DNA of 40,640 nucleotides from Planctomycetota bacterium (GCA_016220035.1 JACRIO010000104.1:1-40640); one strand, 5' to 3'; counted from the stretch's first letter, positions 17,374-26,763 are shown. Program-made: numbers and translations. Notes: generated by a model not told the origin, from the letters alone.

Positions 17374-17712
17374 TCAGGGTTGCTCCCGCGGCCACAGATG
17401 GTCGCGGTTCTGCTCCATCTCGTCGATCAGGCGGTCGAGCACGTCGCGTTCGCCGAGTGCGAACACCGCGTCGAAGCTGAGCTGGCAGATCGCGCACACG
17501 GGCCGTTCGCCGCGGTAGCTCATGATCTCGGCGTGATCGAGCGTGACGTCCTCGAGGCCGAATTCGCTCGCTCTCAGCGGCACGCCGTCCTCGTCGAAGC
17601 CGAAGAAGAACTTCACCTCGGCCGGCGTCCGACGGCAGAGGAAGCAGCGGTCCTTCTGTCCGGCGCGGTCGAGCGCGGCGAAGTACTCGTGGAAACGGTC
17701 GTCGATCGGCAT
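17374..17712 (-). CDS. Small protein with two CxxC motifs (zinc-binding?)
   Basis: A 112-aa protein from ATG 17712, 26 bp downstream of the AAA ATPase gene on the same strand, so probably co-transcribed. CFLC near residue 24 and CAIC near residue 72 form two cysteine pairs suitable for one zinc knuckle. Between them is an acidic FFFGFDEDGVPL segment and a histidine (LDHAEI). The C-terminus is charged and probably helical (LDRLIDEMEQNRDHLWP). I do not recognise the family. A partner or regulator role for the ATPase is possible from position only. Confidence 0.7.
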   Translation of the reverse strand: MPIDDRFHEYFAALDRAGQKDRCFLCRRTPAEVKFFFGFDEDGVPLRASEFGLEDVTLDHAEIMSYRGERPVCAICQLSFDAVFALGERDVLDRLIDEMEQNRDHLWPREQP

Positions 17713-17738
17713 GGAGCGCGCGCAGACGATAGCAGCCG

Positions 17739-19112
17739 TCACACGAGCGCGCCCTTGGGCACGCGCTCCACTTCGAGCGGATGATCGGGGTTCGTGCCGA
17801 TGCCGTAGACCAGCTTCTCGAGCTTCGCGCCGAGCGGCTTCTTCAGCGCGGCGAGCTCGGCTTCGAGGCCCGCCGTCGAGCGCTCGCCGTCGGGCAGCAC
17901 GATCGCGGCGACGCCCGTCCCGTTCGCGGTGCGCGCGACGGCGCGGACGAACCGGCCCGGGTGCCGACCGACCTCCACGATCTCCTCGCCGAGCTCCTCC
18001 GCGGCCTCGCGCTGCAGGTGCGAGAGCACGAAGTCGACGCGTGCTTCGTCGAAGAGGCGCTCGAAGTCGGGCTGCACGAACTCCTCGAGAACGCGCGCGC
18101 CGCGCCCGGCCTGGATGAGCGAGACGTGCGGCTGGATGTGACGGAAATGGAAGGCGAGGAAGCGGTCGCCGACGCGGTACGTGCCCCGGCGCGAACGCAG
18201 CGGATCGGGATCGGTGAGCGGCACTTCGCGGTCGACGAGGGAGAGCTCGCGCAACGTGGACAGATACTTGTTCGCGTGCGGCGTGTCGACGCCGACCGCG
18301 AGCGCGATGTCGCCGACCTTGTCGTTGCCGCGCGCGATCGCGGAGAGGATCGAGTTGTACGTCGCCGGCTGCGAGAGCTCGGAACGCAGGAGGAACTGCA
18401 CCTCGTCGAACAGGTAGCCCTCGGGTCGCAGGCACTCGCGCAGGACGTTTTCCTCGAGCGAGCGCGCGTCGTCGAAGCGCCGCAGATACGCCGGCATGCC
18501 GCCGAGGATCGAGTACGCGAGCACGCGCTCGCGCACGCTCCACTTCGGGAAGAACGGCAGCGTCGCGTCGGGCTCGAGCGGCGCGAGCTTGCGCTGCGCG
18601 GTGCGCCGACCGAACAACGGCGAGCGCTCGGCGAGCACCTCGTTCTCCATGAAAGAGACTTGGCTGCCGCAGAGCACGAGCACGAGGTTCGAGAGCTTCC
18701 CGCGCGTGTCCCAGAAGCGCTGGAGCTGGGAGGTGAGCCCGCGCGTCGACTCGCAGAGGTAGGGGAACTCGTCGAGCACCACGACGAGCCGTCCGCGCGC
18801 GCTCGCGCTCGTCGACGACGGCTTCGAGAGCTCCGCGCAGAAGTTGAGCGCCGCCGTCCAGTCGGCGAACTCGACGCTGGCCGCGAGCGGCTCGTCGAGC
18901 GCCGCCGCGAGCGCGTCGCGGAACGCGCGCAGGTTGTCCTTCTCGCGCACTTGCGCGGCGAGGAAGTAGACGGCGCGACGTTTCGCGCAGAATTGCTGGA
19001 GGAGCTCCGTCTTGCCCACCCGGCGACGGCCGTAGAGGACGAAGAGCTCGGGGCGGGTGGAGGCGTGCAGCTCGTCGAGGAAGGCGAGCTCGGAGGCGCG
19101 GCCGAGGAACAT
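17739..19112 (-). CDS. Orphan P-loop ATPase, archaeal-ATPase/DUF234-like
   Basis: A 457-aa protein. Walker A is YGRRRVGKTEL at about 27-37, Walker B is RLVVVLDEFPYL near 107-118, and the sensor-like LVLVLCGSQVSFM near 143-155, all typical of the AAA proteins of COG1672. A winged-helix part follows (YNSILSAIARGNDKVGDIALAVGVDTPHANKYL). The C-terminal third should be the DUF234 PD-(D/E)xK-like domain, but I cannot find its usual D..ExK signature, so nuclease activity may be lost. Members of this family are usually single genes of unknown role, often on mobile or accessory DNA. A palindrome sits 26 bp before the start and the CxxC protein follows. Confidence 0.85.
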   Translation of the reverse strand: MFLGRASELAFLDELHASTRPELFVLYGRRRVGKTELLQQFCAKRRAVYFLAAQVREKDNLRAFRDALAAALDEPLAASVEFADWTAALNFCAELSKPSSTSASARGRLVVVLDEFPYLCESTRGLTSQLQRFWDTRGKLSNLVLVLCGSQVSFMENEVLAERSPLFGRRTAQRKLAPLEPDATLPFFPKWSVRERVLAYSILGGMPAYLRRFDDARSLEENVLRECLRPEGYLFDEVQFLLRSELSQPATYNSILSAIARGNDKVGDIALAVGVDTPHANKYLSTLRELSLVDREVPLTDPDPLRSRRGTYRVGDRFLAFHFRHIQPHVSLIQAGRGARVLEEFVQPDFERLFDEARVDFVLSHLQREAAEELGEEIVEVGRHPGRFVRAVARTANGTGVAAIVLPDGERSTAGLEAELAALKKPLGAKLEKLVYGIGTNPDHPLEVERVPKGALV

Positions 19113-19137
19113 GGCGGGGAGTGTGAAAGCGCAGGTA

Positions 19138-19155
19138 TTATACCGGCAAGTATAA
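19138..19155. promoter_or_regulatory. AT-rich palindrome and putative -10 of the ATPase gene
   Basis: TTATAC-CGGCAA-GTATAA is a perfect 6-bp inverted repeat with a 6-nt spacer, in an AT-rich island unlike the surrounding DNA. On the minus strand a TATAAT (19142-19137) lies about 25 bp upstream of the ATPase ATG. A repressor bound to the dyad would cover the -10, which suggests autoregulation. No good -35 is visible. Confidence 0.5.
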
Positions 19156-19765
19156 AGGCTTGGCGGCTAGAACCGTCAGCTAGGAAAGGGTTTGCGGCGG
19201 TGCACCGAGGCCGGGTGAACGGCCTCCCGGCCGACGCGAGCGGTGCGGGAGCCCGATTTCGCGGCCGCGTCCGAGAGGCAGTGGGCGCTCCCTCGCTTCC
19301 GATCCAACGCGGCGAAAGGCACACGCGCGGGAGCCGCTTCCGCGCACGCACGCTCGCCACCACGGTCCCGTGCCAACGTTCGGCACGCGGCGAGCGCCGC
19401 GGCCACGGCAACTCCTTGGCATCGCTCGCATCGGGCCCGGGCACTTCGAGGAGCGCCTCGATGGTGATCCGATCCGACCCGTCCACGCACGCCGAGCGTG
19501 CCGCCGTGCGCCCGAGCGGGTCGGGCTCCGCGGGAACTCGGCTGCTCGCGTCAAAGGACCGGCCGCGCGCACGGAAGGAGCTCATGACGCCTGCGTCCTC
19601 GGCGTGCCGCGAGCACGGCTCGAACGCTATTCTGCACCCCGGAACATCGCGGCGCGGCCGCGCGATCGGTACGCCGGTCCGCGACTGCGGGTGGGCGTCG
19701 CGAATCACCTAGTCCCCACGACGCCTCGCGCGTCGACGCTCGAATCAGACCAAGGAGACCTCTCG
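19156..19765. other. Gene-free stretch upstream of the DUF1579 lipoprotein gene
   Basis: About 610 bp between the ATPase promoter and the lipoprotein gene. Open frames exist on both strands because the DNA is GC-rich, but none has a ribosome site, conserved motif or sensible composition. I see no repeat and no RNA gene here. A small unrecognised RNA or degraded gene cannot be ruled out. Confidence 0.45.
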
Positions 19766-20365
19766 ATGAAGTGTTTCAAGCTCACGTTGCTCGCGCTCGT
19801 CTGCGCCGGCGCGGCCTCTTGCTCGTCCACGTCCAACAGCGCCGGGCCGATGGACGAGCAGGCGATGATGGAGAAGTGGATGAAGTACTCCTCGCCCGGC
19901 GAGGCGCACCAGGTGCTCGCGCACAAGGTCGGCAACTGGAAGCTTCGGGTGCGGATGTTCAACCCCGACGGCTCGCTCGGCGGCGAGTCGGACGCGACGA
20001 GCGCGATCCAGAGCATCATGGAGGGCCGGTTCATCGAGGACCACACGACGGACTCGTTCCAAGGCATGCCCTTCCTCGGCCACGGCATGTCGGGGTTCGA
20101 CAACATCAAGCAGCGCTACGTCGGCACGTGGGTCGACAACATGAGCACGGGCGTCATGAACTACGAGGGCACGTACGACTCCGCCACGAAGACGATCCAC
20201 TCCACGGGCGAGTCGCCCGACCCGATGACCTGGCAGTACGTCGGCACGCGGAGCACGGAGACCTTCGTCGACGACGATCACATGGTGATGAAGTCGTTCA
20301 TGAAGGGCCCGGACGGCAAGGAGTACATGATGATGCAGCTCGACTACACGCGGACGTCGCGCTGA
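19766..20365 (+). CDS. DUF1579 family lipoprotein
   Basis: A 199-aa protein with AAGGAG 8 bp before ATG 19766. MKCFKLTLLALVCAGAASC is a lipoprotein signal with the modified Cys near residue 19, followed by a Ser-rich linker. The mature part shows the DUF1579 pattern: an HQVLAHKVGNWKLRVRMF start, EGRFIEDHTTDSFQGMPFLGHGMSGFDNIKQRYVGTW in the middle, then YVGTRSTETFVDDDHMVMKSF. DUF1579 proteins are small lipocalin-like barrels of unknown ligand. The protein should be anchored in the periplasm or outer membrane. A free-standing gene with no clear operon partner. Confidence 0.9.
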   Translation: MKCFKLTLLALVCAGAASCSSTSNSAGPMDEQAMMEKWMKYSSPGEAHQVLAHKVGNWKLRVRMFNPDGSLGGESDATSAIQSIMEGRFIEDHTTDSFQGMPFLGHGMSGFDNIKQRYVGTWVDNMSTGVMNYEGTYDSATKTIHSTGESPDPMTWQYVGTRSTETFVDDDHMVMKSFMKGPDGKEYMMMQLDYTRTSR

Positions 20366-20431
20366 CACGCCCGAGCGGTGGAGGTCGCGACGCGCGGCCT
20401 CCTCCGCTCGGAGTCGCTCCACGAGGACGAC

Positions 20432-20722
20432 ATGCTCGAGCTGAGAGCTTCCTGCGAGCACTGCGGTCGATCGCTGCCGCCGAACAGCACCGACGCGCGC
20501 ATCTGCACCTTCGAGTGCACGTTCTGCCGCGAATGCGTCGAGGGCGTGCTCGCGAACGTCTGTCCGAACTGCGGCGGCGGTTTCGAACCGCGCCCGGTGC
20601 GGCCGAGGCACTTGCTCGCGAAGCACCCGGCGCGCGCCGACGAAGTGCGCAAGGTGGTCGACCTCCTTGCGTTCGGACCGCTGCGCGAAGCGCGCCGCGG
20701 GATCGCTCCGCAGGACCGCTGA
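20432..20722 (+). CDS. DUF1272 family zinc-binding protein
   Basis: A 96-aa protein from ATG 20432. The first 60 residues match the DUF1272 pattern well: MLELRASCEHCGRSLPPNS, TDARICTFECTFCRECVEG and NVCPNCGGGFEPRPVRP. Six or more cysteines plus histidine can bind zinc in a RING/treble-clef-like fold. The C-terminal extension (HLLAKHPARADEVRKVVDLL) is basic and probably helical. The biochemical role of the family is not known to me. It starts 66 bp after the lipoprotein gene on the same strand. Confidence 0.9.
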   Translation: MLELRASCEHCGRSLPPNSTDARICTFECTFCRECVEGVLANVCPNCGGGFEPRPVRPRHLLAKHPARADEVRKVVDLLAFGPLREARRGIAPQDR

Positions 20723-20815
20723 GGAGCGCGTCAGCCCTGCGCGAGCAGCGTGCGTCGCGTGGCGGCCTCGTTCAGCGCATGCGGACGACGCAGCAGGTCC
20801 CAGGCTGCTTCTCGA

Positions 20816-22039
20816 TCACCGGAGCCGGCGGTCGAGCTCGGAAGCGACGATCCGGTTGCCCGCGCGGCTCAGGTGGCCGCCGACGTAGGGATGGGGGAGC
20901 GACGGATCGCGGCGTCGGTCCGCGAGCGCGCGCGCGAGCTCGGGCGCGACGTCGACGTGCTCGAGGCCCGCTCGGTCGAGCGCGGCGCGGAGACCCGACC
21001 AATACGGCGTCGCGCCCGCGCCGATGCCCTCCAGGTCGACCTCGCGCGGGAAGAGCGCGACGAGCACGCGCTTCGCGCGGAACTCACGCAGGAGCGCGAG
21101 CGTGGTCTGGAACGGCTCGCCCGCCTCGTCGCGCCACAGTCGCTCGACGTCGCGCTCGCGATCGGAGACGAGCGCGGCAACGCAGCACGCGAGCGACGAA
21201 ATGCCCCACCACGACGACGACCAGCGCCAGTGCTCGTGTTCGTCGAGCCGCGCGAGCACGCTCCCGTCGTCGATCGCGTCCGCGAGCTCCGCTCCGCTCG
21301 CGAACGGCTGCGGAACGAGCTCCAAGCGGTCGTGCACGAGCACGAAGCGCGGCTTCGACGGCGCGGAGCCCGAGCCCGGATACCACAGCGGCCGGTAGCG
21401 GTTCACGTTGCGGCCGATGTTCTCGAGCAGGAGCCCGACGACGAGCACGTCGGGCGCGAGCCGTTCGCCGTCGCGCCGCCAGCGCAGGAGCGCTTGATCG
21501 GTCCCGTAGGCCGGGACGCCGAGGTTGATGCACTCGACGTCGGGGCGCAGGGCCTCGAGCTGCGCCTCGAACGTGTCCGCGTCGCCGACTTCGTCGCACC
21601 AGGTGTACGAATCGCCGACGCAGACGACGCGCGTGACGCTCGCGGGATTGGCGAGCGCGTACTCGCGCGGGCCGCGCGCGCCGATCGAGTTCGTGCGCGC
21701 CTTGCCGTCGAGGCTCGTCGCGTCCGCGAGCACGGTCCAACCGAGCTCCGCGTCGAAGGCACCCGTCCCGCGCGGCTCGGCACGGAGCTCGGCGAGCCAC
21801 GCACGCTGCCGCGGGTGCGTGATCGCGCCGAACGGCGGCAGCGGATGGCCGAGGAGCAGCCCATCGCTCCCGATCCACGCCGTGAGGCCGAGGTCGACCG
21901 CGACGAGCCCCACGAAGAGCGCCAGCAGCGCGCGCAGTCCTCTGCGTTTCCGACGGAGCTCGGCCAAGGGCGCGCGAGGATAGCGGCGTCGGTCGCGCGC
22001 GCCAGGGCGTGAGCTCGACTCGGCCGCGAGGGCTCGCAC
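20816..22039 (-). CDS. Membrane-anchored SGNH/GDSL hydrolase-like protein
   Basis: A 407-aa protein if GTG 22039 is used; the true start may lie slightly downstream, since the first ~35 residues are basic and low in conservation. A hydrophobic segment at about 36-56 anchors it in the membrane. VCVGDSYTWCDEV holds the SGNH nucleophile (Ser144) in block I, NLGVPAYGTDQALLRW gives the block II Gly region, and HPYVGGHLSRAGNRIVA near the end gives the catalytic His with block V. Such proteins remove or transfer acyl groups on glycans or lipids (AlgX/OafB-like roles), but the substrate cannot be deduced. It follows clpB on the same strand after 66 bp. Confidence 0.82.
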   Translation of the reverse strand: MRALAAESSSRPGARDRRRYPRAPLAELRRKRRGLRALLALFVGLVAVDLGLTAWIGSDGLLLGHPLPPFGAITHPRQRAWLAELRAEPRGTGAFDAELGWTVLADATSLDGKARTNSIGARGPREYALANPASVTRVVCVGDSYTWCDEVGDADTFEAQLEALRPDVECINLGVPAYGTDQALLRWRRDGERLAPDVLVVGLLLENIGRNVNRYRPLWYPGSGSAPSKPRFVLVHDRLELVPQPFASGAELADAIDDGSVLARLDEHEHWRWSSSWWGISSLACCVAALVSDRERDVERLWRDEAGEPFQTTLALLREFRAKRVLVALFPREVDLEGIGAGATPYWSGLRAALDRAGLEHVDVAPELARALADRRRDPSLPHPYVGGHLSRAGNRIVASELDRRLR

Positions 22040-22105
22040 CTCGAACGACCGCGGGCCGCCGCGCGTCAGGAGCGCGCGACGGCCCGCATCGAAACGCGGT
22101 GAGCG

Positions 22106-24685
22106 TCAACCGGCGGAGCCGACCTTCGGGGCGTGCTGCTCCGCGCCCGTCTCGGTCGCGGGCTTGCGCGCGGCGACCCAGAAGTTGCCCTTGGACACGT
22201 CGACCACGGCCGTGTCGCCGTGCGCGAGCTTGCCGGAGAGGATCGCGTCGGCGAGCAGGTTCTGGACGTGCTTCTGGAACGCGCGCTTGAGCGGGCGCGC
22301 GCCGAACTCGGGGCTGTAGCCCTGCTGCGCGAGCTCGTCCTTCGCCGCGTTGGTGAGCTCGAGACCGATCTCCTGCTCGGCGAGGTGTTTCGCGATGCGC
22401 GCGACCTGCACGTCGACGATCTGGCGGATCTGCTCGGGGGCGAGCGGGTCGAAGACCAGGATCTCGTCGAGGCGGTTCACGAACTCGGGCCGGAAGAACT
22501 GCCGGACTTGGTCGACGTGGCGCAGGTTGCTCGTCATGAGCACGAGCGTCTGCGTGAAGTCGACCGTGCGGCCCTGGCCGTCGGTGAGGCGGCCGTCGTC
22601 AAGCATCTGCAACAGGACGTGGAACACGTCCGGGTGCGCTTTCTCGACCTCGTCGAAGAGCACGACCGAGTGCGGCTTGCGGCGCACGGCTTCGGTGAGC
22701 GCGCCGCCTTCGTCGTAGCCGACGTAACCGGGCGGAGCACCGATGAGCCGGGAGACGGAGTGCTTCTCCATGAACTCGCTCATGTCGACGCGCACCATGT
22801 TGGCTTCGTCGTCGAAGAGGAACTCGGCCATCGCGCGCGCGAGCTCGGTCTTGCCGACGCCGGTCGGGCCGAGGAGGAGGAACGAGCCGAGCGGGCGGGT
22901 CGTCTCTTGGAGACCGGCGCGCGCGCGGCGGACGGCCTGCGCAATGGACTCGACGGCGTGTTTTTGCCCGATGAGGCGTTTTCCGATGCGCTCTTCCATG
23001 TGGAGGAGCTTGTCGCGCTCGGTTTCGAGCAGCCGCGTGGCGGGGATGCCCGTCCAGCGGCTCACGACTTGGGCGATGAGCTCGGCGTCGACGGCTTCGG
23101 GGAGGAGCGCGCCGCTCTCCTGGACTTTCGCGAGCTTCGCGGAGTTCTGCTCGAGCTGGGTCTCGGCCTGCGGCAGCTCGCCGTAGCGGATCTTCGCGAC
23201 GCGCTCGTAGTTGCCTTTGCGCTCCTCGCGCGCGGCTTCGTCGCGGAGGTTCTCGATCAGGAGCTTGCCGGCGCGGATCCCCTGGATGAGGTCTTTTTCG
23301 TTCTTCCAGCGCGTCTTCAGGGCGGAGGACTCCTCGCGGAGATTGGAGAGCTCGCGGTCGATCTCGGTGATGCGCCGGGTGGACTCGCGCGCGTCTTCCT
23401 TCGTGAGCGCGGTTTTCTCGATCTCGAGCTGGCGCGTCTTGCGTTCGAGCGTGTCGAGCTCGGGGGGGAGCGAGTCGATCGCAGAGCGGAGTTGCGACGC
23501 GGCCTCGTCGACGCAGTCGATCGCTTTGTCGGGCATGAATCGGTCGCTGATGTGGCGGTCGGAGAGGCGCGCGGCGGCGATCAGGGCCTCGTCGAGGATG
23601 CGCACGCCGTGGTGGACTTCGTAGCGTTCCTTGAGGCCGCGCAGGATCGCGATGGTGTCGTCGATGCTGGGCTCGTCGACCAGGATCGGCATGAAGCGAC
23701 GCTCGAGGGCGGCGTCTTTCTCGATGTGCTTGCGGTATTCGTCGAGGGTGGTCGCGCCGATGCAGTGGAGCTCGCCGCGCGCGAGGGCGGGCTTGAGCAT
23801 GTTCGCGGCGTCGACGGCGCCTTCCGCGCCGCCCGCGCCGACGAGCGTGTGGAGCTCGTCGATGAAGAGGATGATCGAGCCCGCGGCGTCGGCGATTTCG
23901 GTGAGGACGGCTTTGAGGCGTTCCTCGAACTCGCCGCGGTACTTGGCGCCGGCGAGGAGGGCGCCGAGGTCGAGCGACATCACCTTTTTGTTCTTGAGGC
24001 CTTCCGGGACGTCGCCTGCGACGATGCGGTTCGCGAGGCCTTCGGCGATCGCGGTTTTTCCGACGCCGGGGTCGCCGATCAGGACGGGGTTGTTCTTGCG
24101 ACGGCGGGTGAGGACTTGGGTCACACGGCGGATTTCGGTGTCGCGGCCGATGACGGGGTCGAGCTTGCCGGCCTGCGCGTCGGCGGTGAGGTCGCGCGCG
24201 TATTTCGAGAGGGCCTCGAAGGTGGTCTCGGGGTCTTGGGTCGTGACCTTCTTGCCTTTGCGGACCTCGGTCAGCGCGGCTTCGACGCGCTCGGGGCGCA
24301 GGTTGCGCGCGGCGAAGAGGCCTTGGACTTCGGGGCCGCCTTTGCGGGTGAGCGCGAGGAGGAGGTGCTCGGTGGAGATGTAGGTGTCGCCCAGTTTCTT
24401 CGCGAGGTGGGCGGCTTCGGTGAGCGTGTCGGTGAGCGTGCGCGAGGCGGTGAGTTGGGTGTTGGTCGCGCGCGGGAGTTTGTCGAGTTGTTGGAGGAGG
24501 TCGGCGGCGAGGATGCGGGGGTCGACGTCGAGCTTTTGGAGGCGGGCGTGGGTGGCGCCTTCGGGTTCGGCGAGGAGGGCGACGGCGAGGTGGGCGGGGG
24601 TGAGCTCGGGGTGGTGGGAGGCGGTGGCGTTTTGTTGGGCGAGGGCGAGGGCGGCTTGGGACTTGGTAGTGAGTTGGTCTTGCAT
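22106..24685 (-). CDS. clpB: ATP-dependent disaggregase ClpB
   Basis: An 859-aa Hsp100 chaperone that works with DnaK to extract polypeptides from aggregates in the cytoplasm. The ATG at 24685 begins the typical N-domain ([20 protein letters not shown], residues 1-145). NBD1 has Walker A GDPGVGKT at 204-211 and the [13 protein letters not shown] Walker B. The coiled middle domain (about 400-530, [19 protein letters not shown] onward) distinguishes ClpB from ClpA/C. NBD2 has GPTGVGKT at 606-613, and the end is [20 protein letters not shown]. The stretch just after MTSN in NBD2 is shorter than in E. coli ClpB. The length is normal. I see no CIRCE-type operator upstream; a copy of the dispersed repeat lies there instead. 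Confidence 0.97.
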   Translation of the reverse strand: MQDQLTTKSQAALALAQQNATASHHPELTPAHLAVALLAEPEGATHARLQKLDVDPRILAADLLQQLDKLPRATNTQLTASRTLTDTLTEAAHLAKKLGDTYISTEHLLLALTRKGGPEVQGLFAARNLRPERVEAALTEVRKGKKVTTQDPETTFEALSKYARDLTADAQAGKLDPVIGRDTEIRRVTQVLTRRRKNNPVLIGDPGVGKTAIAEGLANRIVAGDVPEGLKNKKVMSLDLGALLAGAKYRGEFEERLKAVLTEIADAAGSIILFIDELHTLVGAGGAEGAVDAANMLKPALARGELHCIGATTLDEYRKHIEKDAALERRFMPILVDEPSIDDTIAILRGLKERYEVHHGVRILDEALIAAARLSDRHISDRFMPDKAIDCVDEAASQLRSAIDSLPPELDTLERKTRQLEIEKTALTKEDARESTRRITEIDRELSNLREESSALKTRWKNEKDLIQGIRAGKLLIENLRDEAAREERKGNYERVAKIRYGELPQAETQLEQNSAKLAKVQESGALLPEAVDAELIAQVVSRWTGIPATRLLETERDKLLHMEERIGKRLIGQKHAVESIAQAVRRARAGLQETTRPLGSFLLLGPTGVGKTELARAMAEFLFDDEANMVRVDMSEFMEKHSVSRLIGAPPGYVGYDEGGALTEAVRRKPHSVVLFDEVEKAHPDVFHVLLQMLDDGRLTDGQGRTVDFTQTLVLMTSNLRHVDQVRQFFRPEFVNRLDEILVFDPLAPEQIRQIVDVQVARIAKHLAEQEIGLELTNAAKDELAQQGYSPEFGARPLKRAFQKHVQNLLADAILSGKLAHGDTAVVDVSKGNFWVAARKPATETGAEQHAPKVGSAG

Positions 24686-24860
24686 CGGGGGTGCCTTCGC
24701 TTGGTGGGTGGGGTGGCGGTGCGCGTTCGCAATGCATGTGCCAGGGGTGCGGGTGGTGGGAGAGCGAGGGAGGGTGGGTGGGGGTGTCGTGATGGCGGGT
24801 GGTGGTGATGGGTGCTGCCAAAGGTGCAGGGGTGCGTGGAGGTGCGGAGGGAAGAGAAGG

Positions 24861-24994
24861 GACGGCGGATGCAATTGCCGGATGGGAGAGAGAGGCGTTG
24901 TGATGGGCAACGCGACACATGCGGGTGCTTCCGCATCCCGGACTCCGCATCGACCGCGGGCGGAGGACCGCCCGCGGTCTCCTCGGAGTTCTGG
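24861..24994 (+). repeat. Dispersed intergenic repeat, copy B (core plus hairpin)
   Basis: Core 24861-24939 shares GACGGCGG, GCAATTGCCGGATG, GAGAGAGGCGTTG and GGGTGCTTCCGCATCCC with the other copies, but differs in the middle, where GCGTTG pairs with CAACGC. The hairpin 24942-24989 has an outer 6-bp stem ACTCCG/CGGAGT, a 4-nt by 4-nt internal loop, and a perfect 12-bp inner stem closed by AGGA with the same CGG-AGGA-CCG tip as copy A. TCTGG follows. It sits in the gap between the divergent clpB and pcm genes (24686-25068). The rest of that gap is G-rich on this strand with no recognisable promoter. Confidence 0.85.
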
Positions 24995-25068
24995 TGGGAG
25001 AGGGGAGATGGGAGCGGGAGGGGGATGGAGGGCGTAGGCAGAGGATCGTGGTCGAAGGGGTGGCGTGG

Positions 25069-25740
25069 GTGGTTCAGAGTGTGGGGGTGGATCCCTCCTT
25101 CTTTGAGCGTGTTGCGGAGCGGCGGGGGCTCGTTGGGGAGCTTCGGCGGGAGGGGATTGCGGATGAGCGGGTGCTGCGGGCGATCGAGCGGGTGCCGCGG
25201 CATGCGTTCGTTCCGGTGGAATCGGGTGGGGAGGCGTATGTCGATGGGCCGCTTCCGATTGGTCGGGGGCAGACGATTTCGCAGCCTTGGATCGTTGCGC
25301 GGATGACGGAGGCGCTCGAGTTGGGAGGGGGCGAGCGCGTGCTCGAGATCGGGACGGGGTGTGGGTATCAGACGGCGGTGTTGGCGGAGCTCGCGCGGGA
25401 GGTGTTCACGATCGAGTTGGAGGAGGTGCTCGGTGTGGCGGCGCGCGAGCGGTTGGGGCGACTCGGGTACGGGAACGTGGAGTTCTGGATCGGTGATGGT
25501 TCGGGCGGGTGGCCGGAGGCGGCGCCGTTCGACGCGATCTTGGCCGCGGCGGCGCCGGCGCGGATTCCGCCGCGGTTGTTGGATCAGCTCGCGCGCGGGG
25601 GGAGGTTGTGCATGCCCGTGGGGGATGACGTGCGCGATCAGGAGCTCGTGGTGGTGCACAAGCGGAGTGACGGCACGCTCGCGCGCACGAGTCTCGGGGG
25701 CGTGCGCTTCGTGCCATTCAGGGCGAAGCCGGGGAGCTGA
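25069..25740 (+). CDS. pcm: Protein-L-isoaspartate O-methyltransferase
   Basis: About 223 aa. It methylates isoaspartyl residues in damaged proteins using SAM, starting their repair. Typical signatures are VPRHAFVPVES, GPLPIGRGQTISQPWIVARMTEAL, the SAM motif VLEIGTGCGYQTAVLAEL, and AAAAPARIPPRLLDQLARGGRLCMPVG. The start is uncertain. GTG 25069 has AAGGGG eight bases upstream; GTG 25087 would give VDPSFFERVAERRG and GTG 25048 is also open. No ATG fits. Codon third positions are unusually rich in G (GGG, GTG, TTG) compared with most of the window. Confidence 0.9.
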   Translation: MVQSVGVDPSFFERVAERRGLVGELRREGIADERVLRAIERVPRHAFVPVESGGEAYVDGPLPIGRGQTISQPWIVARMTEALELGGGERVLEIGTGCGYQTAVLAELAREVFTIELEEVLGVAARERLGRLGYGNVEFWIGDGSGGWPEAAPFDAILAAAAPARIPPRLLDQLARGGRLCMPVGDDVRDQELVVVHKRSDGTLARTSLGGVRFVPFRAKPGS

Positions 25741-25836
25741 GCCGTTCGTGGGGCTCCAGGGTTCCGGATCTGGACAAGTGGGGCGGGCTCCGGCATCGTT
25801 TCGCGCCGTCGCGGTCCGTGAGGGAAGAGGAGACAC

Positions 25837-26250
25837 ATGAACGACATGAACTCGAGCGCAGTGCTGCAGAAGCTCAAGGTCCCGGCGATCCTGCTGATCG
25901 TCTTCGGAGTGTGCACCGACCTCGTCGGGCTCTGGAACATCGCGTCCAGCGCCCTGGGCATCGGCTACGACGAGAGCCAGATTCCGCCCGGCATGGAGGA
26001 ATTCATGGGCTTCATGAAGTCCTTCGGGGTCGTGTTCGGCGTGCTGCAGCTCGCTTCGGGCGCCGTGATGTTGCTCGGCGGGCTGAACATGATGCGCGGG
26101 CGGGGCTACGGGCTCGCCATGACGGCGGCCGTGCTCGCGATGATCCCGATGCTGAACTGCTGCTGCATCCTCACGCTTCCCTTCGGTCTCTGGGCGCTGA
26201 TCGTGCTGCTCAAGCCCGAAGTGAAGGCCGCGTTCCACTCCGCGAGCTGA
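25837..26250 (+). CDS. Small membrane protein of unknown function
   Basis: A 137-aa protein; AGAGGAG lies about six bases before ATG 25837. Three or four hydrophobic segments are visible: PAILLIVFGVCTDLVGLW (about 15-32), FGVVFGVLQLASGAVMLLGGL (about 63-83), LAMTAAVLAMIPMLNCCCIL (about 93-112) and FGLWALIVLL (about 116-126). The CCC cluster sits at the end of a helix. The pattern of paired helices followed by CCC-LTLPFGLWALIVL resembles small membrane proteins common in soil and aquatic bacteria that lack an assigned role. It is convergent with the next gene, with a 6-bp gap. Confidence 0.85.
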   Translation: MNDMNSSAVLQKLKVPAILLIVFGVCTDLVGLWNIASSALGIGYDESQIPPGMEEFMGFMKSFGVVFGVLQLASGAVMLLGGLNMMRGRGYGLAMTAAVLAMIPMLNCCCILTLPFGLWALIVLLKPEVKAAFHSAS

Positions 26251-26256
26251 ACGCGC

Positions 26257-26763
26257 TCATCCTCGTCTGAACCCGAAGAACCAACCGACGGCGAGCGCGC
26301 CGGCGGAGGGGATGCGGTTCGTCAGGAACGAAGTGATCGTCTCGTTCTCCCGGAGATTGAAGATGAGCTGGTTCAGCGCCGAGCGCACGCCGAGCCAGTC
26401 GACGGTCACGTGGCCGGTCGTCACGAGCAGTTGCACGACGACGAAGGCCGCGGCGATCGAGAGGAGCGCGAGCTTGAAGACCTTGCGCGTCGCGTACCCG
26501 AGCGCGAAACCGATGAGCGCGAAGAAGCTCGCCTCGGTCAGGTGCGGGAGGTAGCGCTCGAACCCGGTCGCACCGGGGTCGGGCGGCGGGTCGGCGAGGA
26601 ACGCGCTGCCCGTCGCGATGCTGTCGCCGACCGGTTCGGACTGGTGCAGCACCCGCAGCACCACGGAGCCCGCGAGCACGACGATCGTCGCGCCGAGGAA
26701 GAGGCGCTGGAAGCTGGAGAGCGCGCGGGTCGGCGCGGCGGTGATCGGCGGGGCGAGCGTCAT
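26257..26763 (-). CDS. Membrane protein, possibly VanZ-like
   Basis: A 168-aa protein from ATG 26763, 29 bp after dapA on the same strand, so probably the last gene of the pdxJ-dapA operon. Four hydrophobic segments are visible: FLGATIVVLAGSVVL (22-36), EASFFALIGFALGY (77-90), LALLSIAAAFVVVQLLV (98-114) and a C-terminal one ending in WFFGFRRG. The order of helices and the VDWLGVRSALNQLIFNL segment recall VanZ-like proteins, where a conserved D..N lies between helices 3 and 4, but the match is weak. No role can be assigned. Confidence 0.7.
   Translation of the reverse strand: MTLAPPITAAPTRALSSFQRLFLGATIVVLAGSVVLRVLHQSEPVGDSIATGSAFLADPPPDPGATGFERYLPHLTEASFFALIGFALGYATRKVFKLALLSIAAAFVVVQLLVTTGHVTVDWLGVRSALNQLIFNLRENETITSFLTNRIPSAGALAVGWFFGFRRG

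Noticed and set aside
22133-24808. Very long open frame on the plus strand opposite clpB
   Set aside because: It is the mirror of a conserved ClpB gene in GC-rich DNA, has no ribosome site or domain, and its composition follows from the antisense of ClpB codons.
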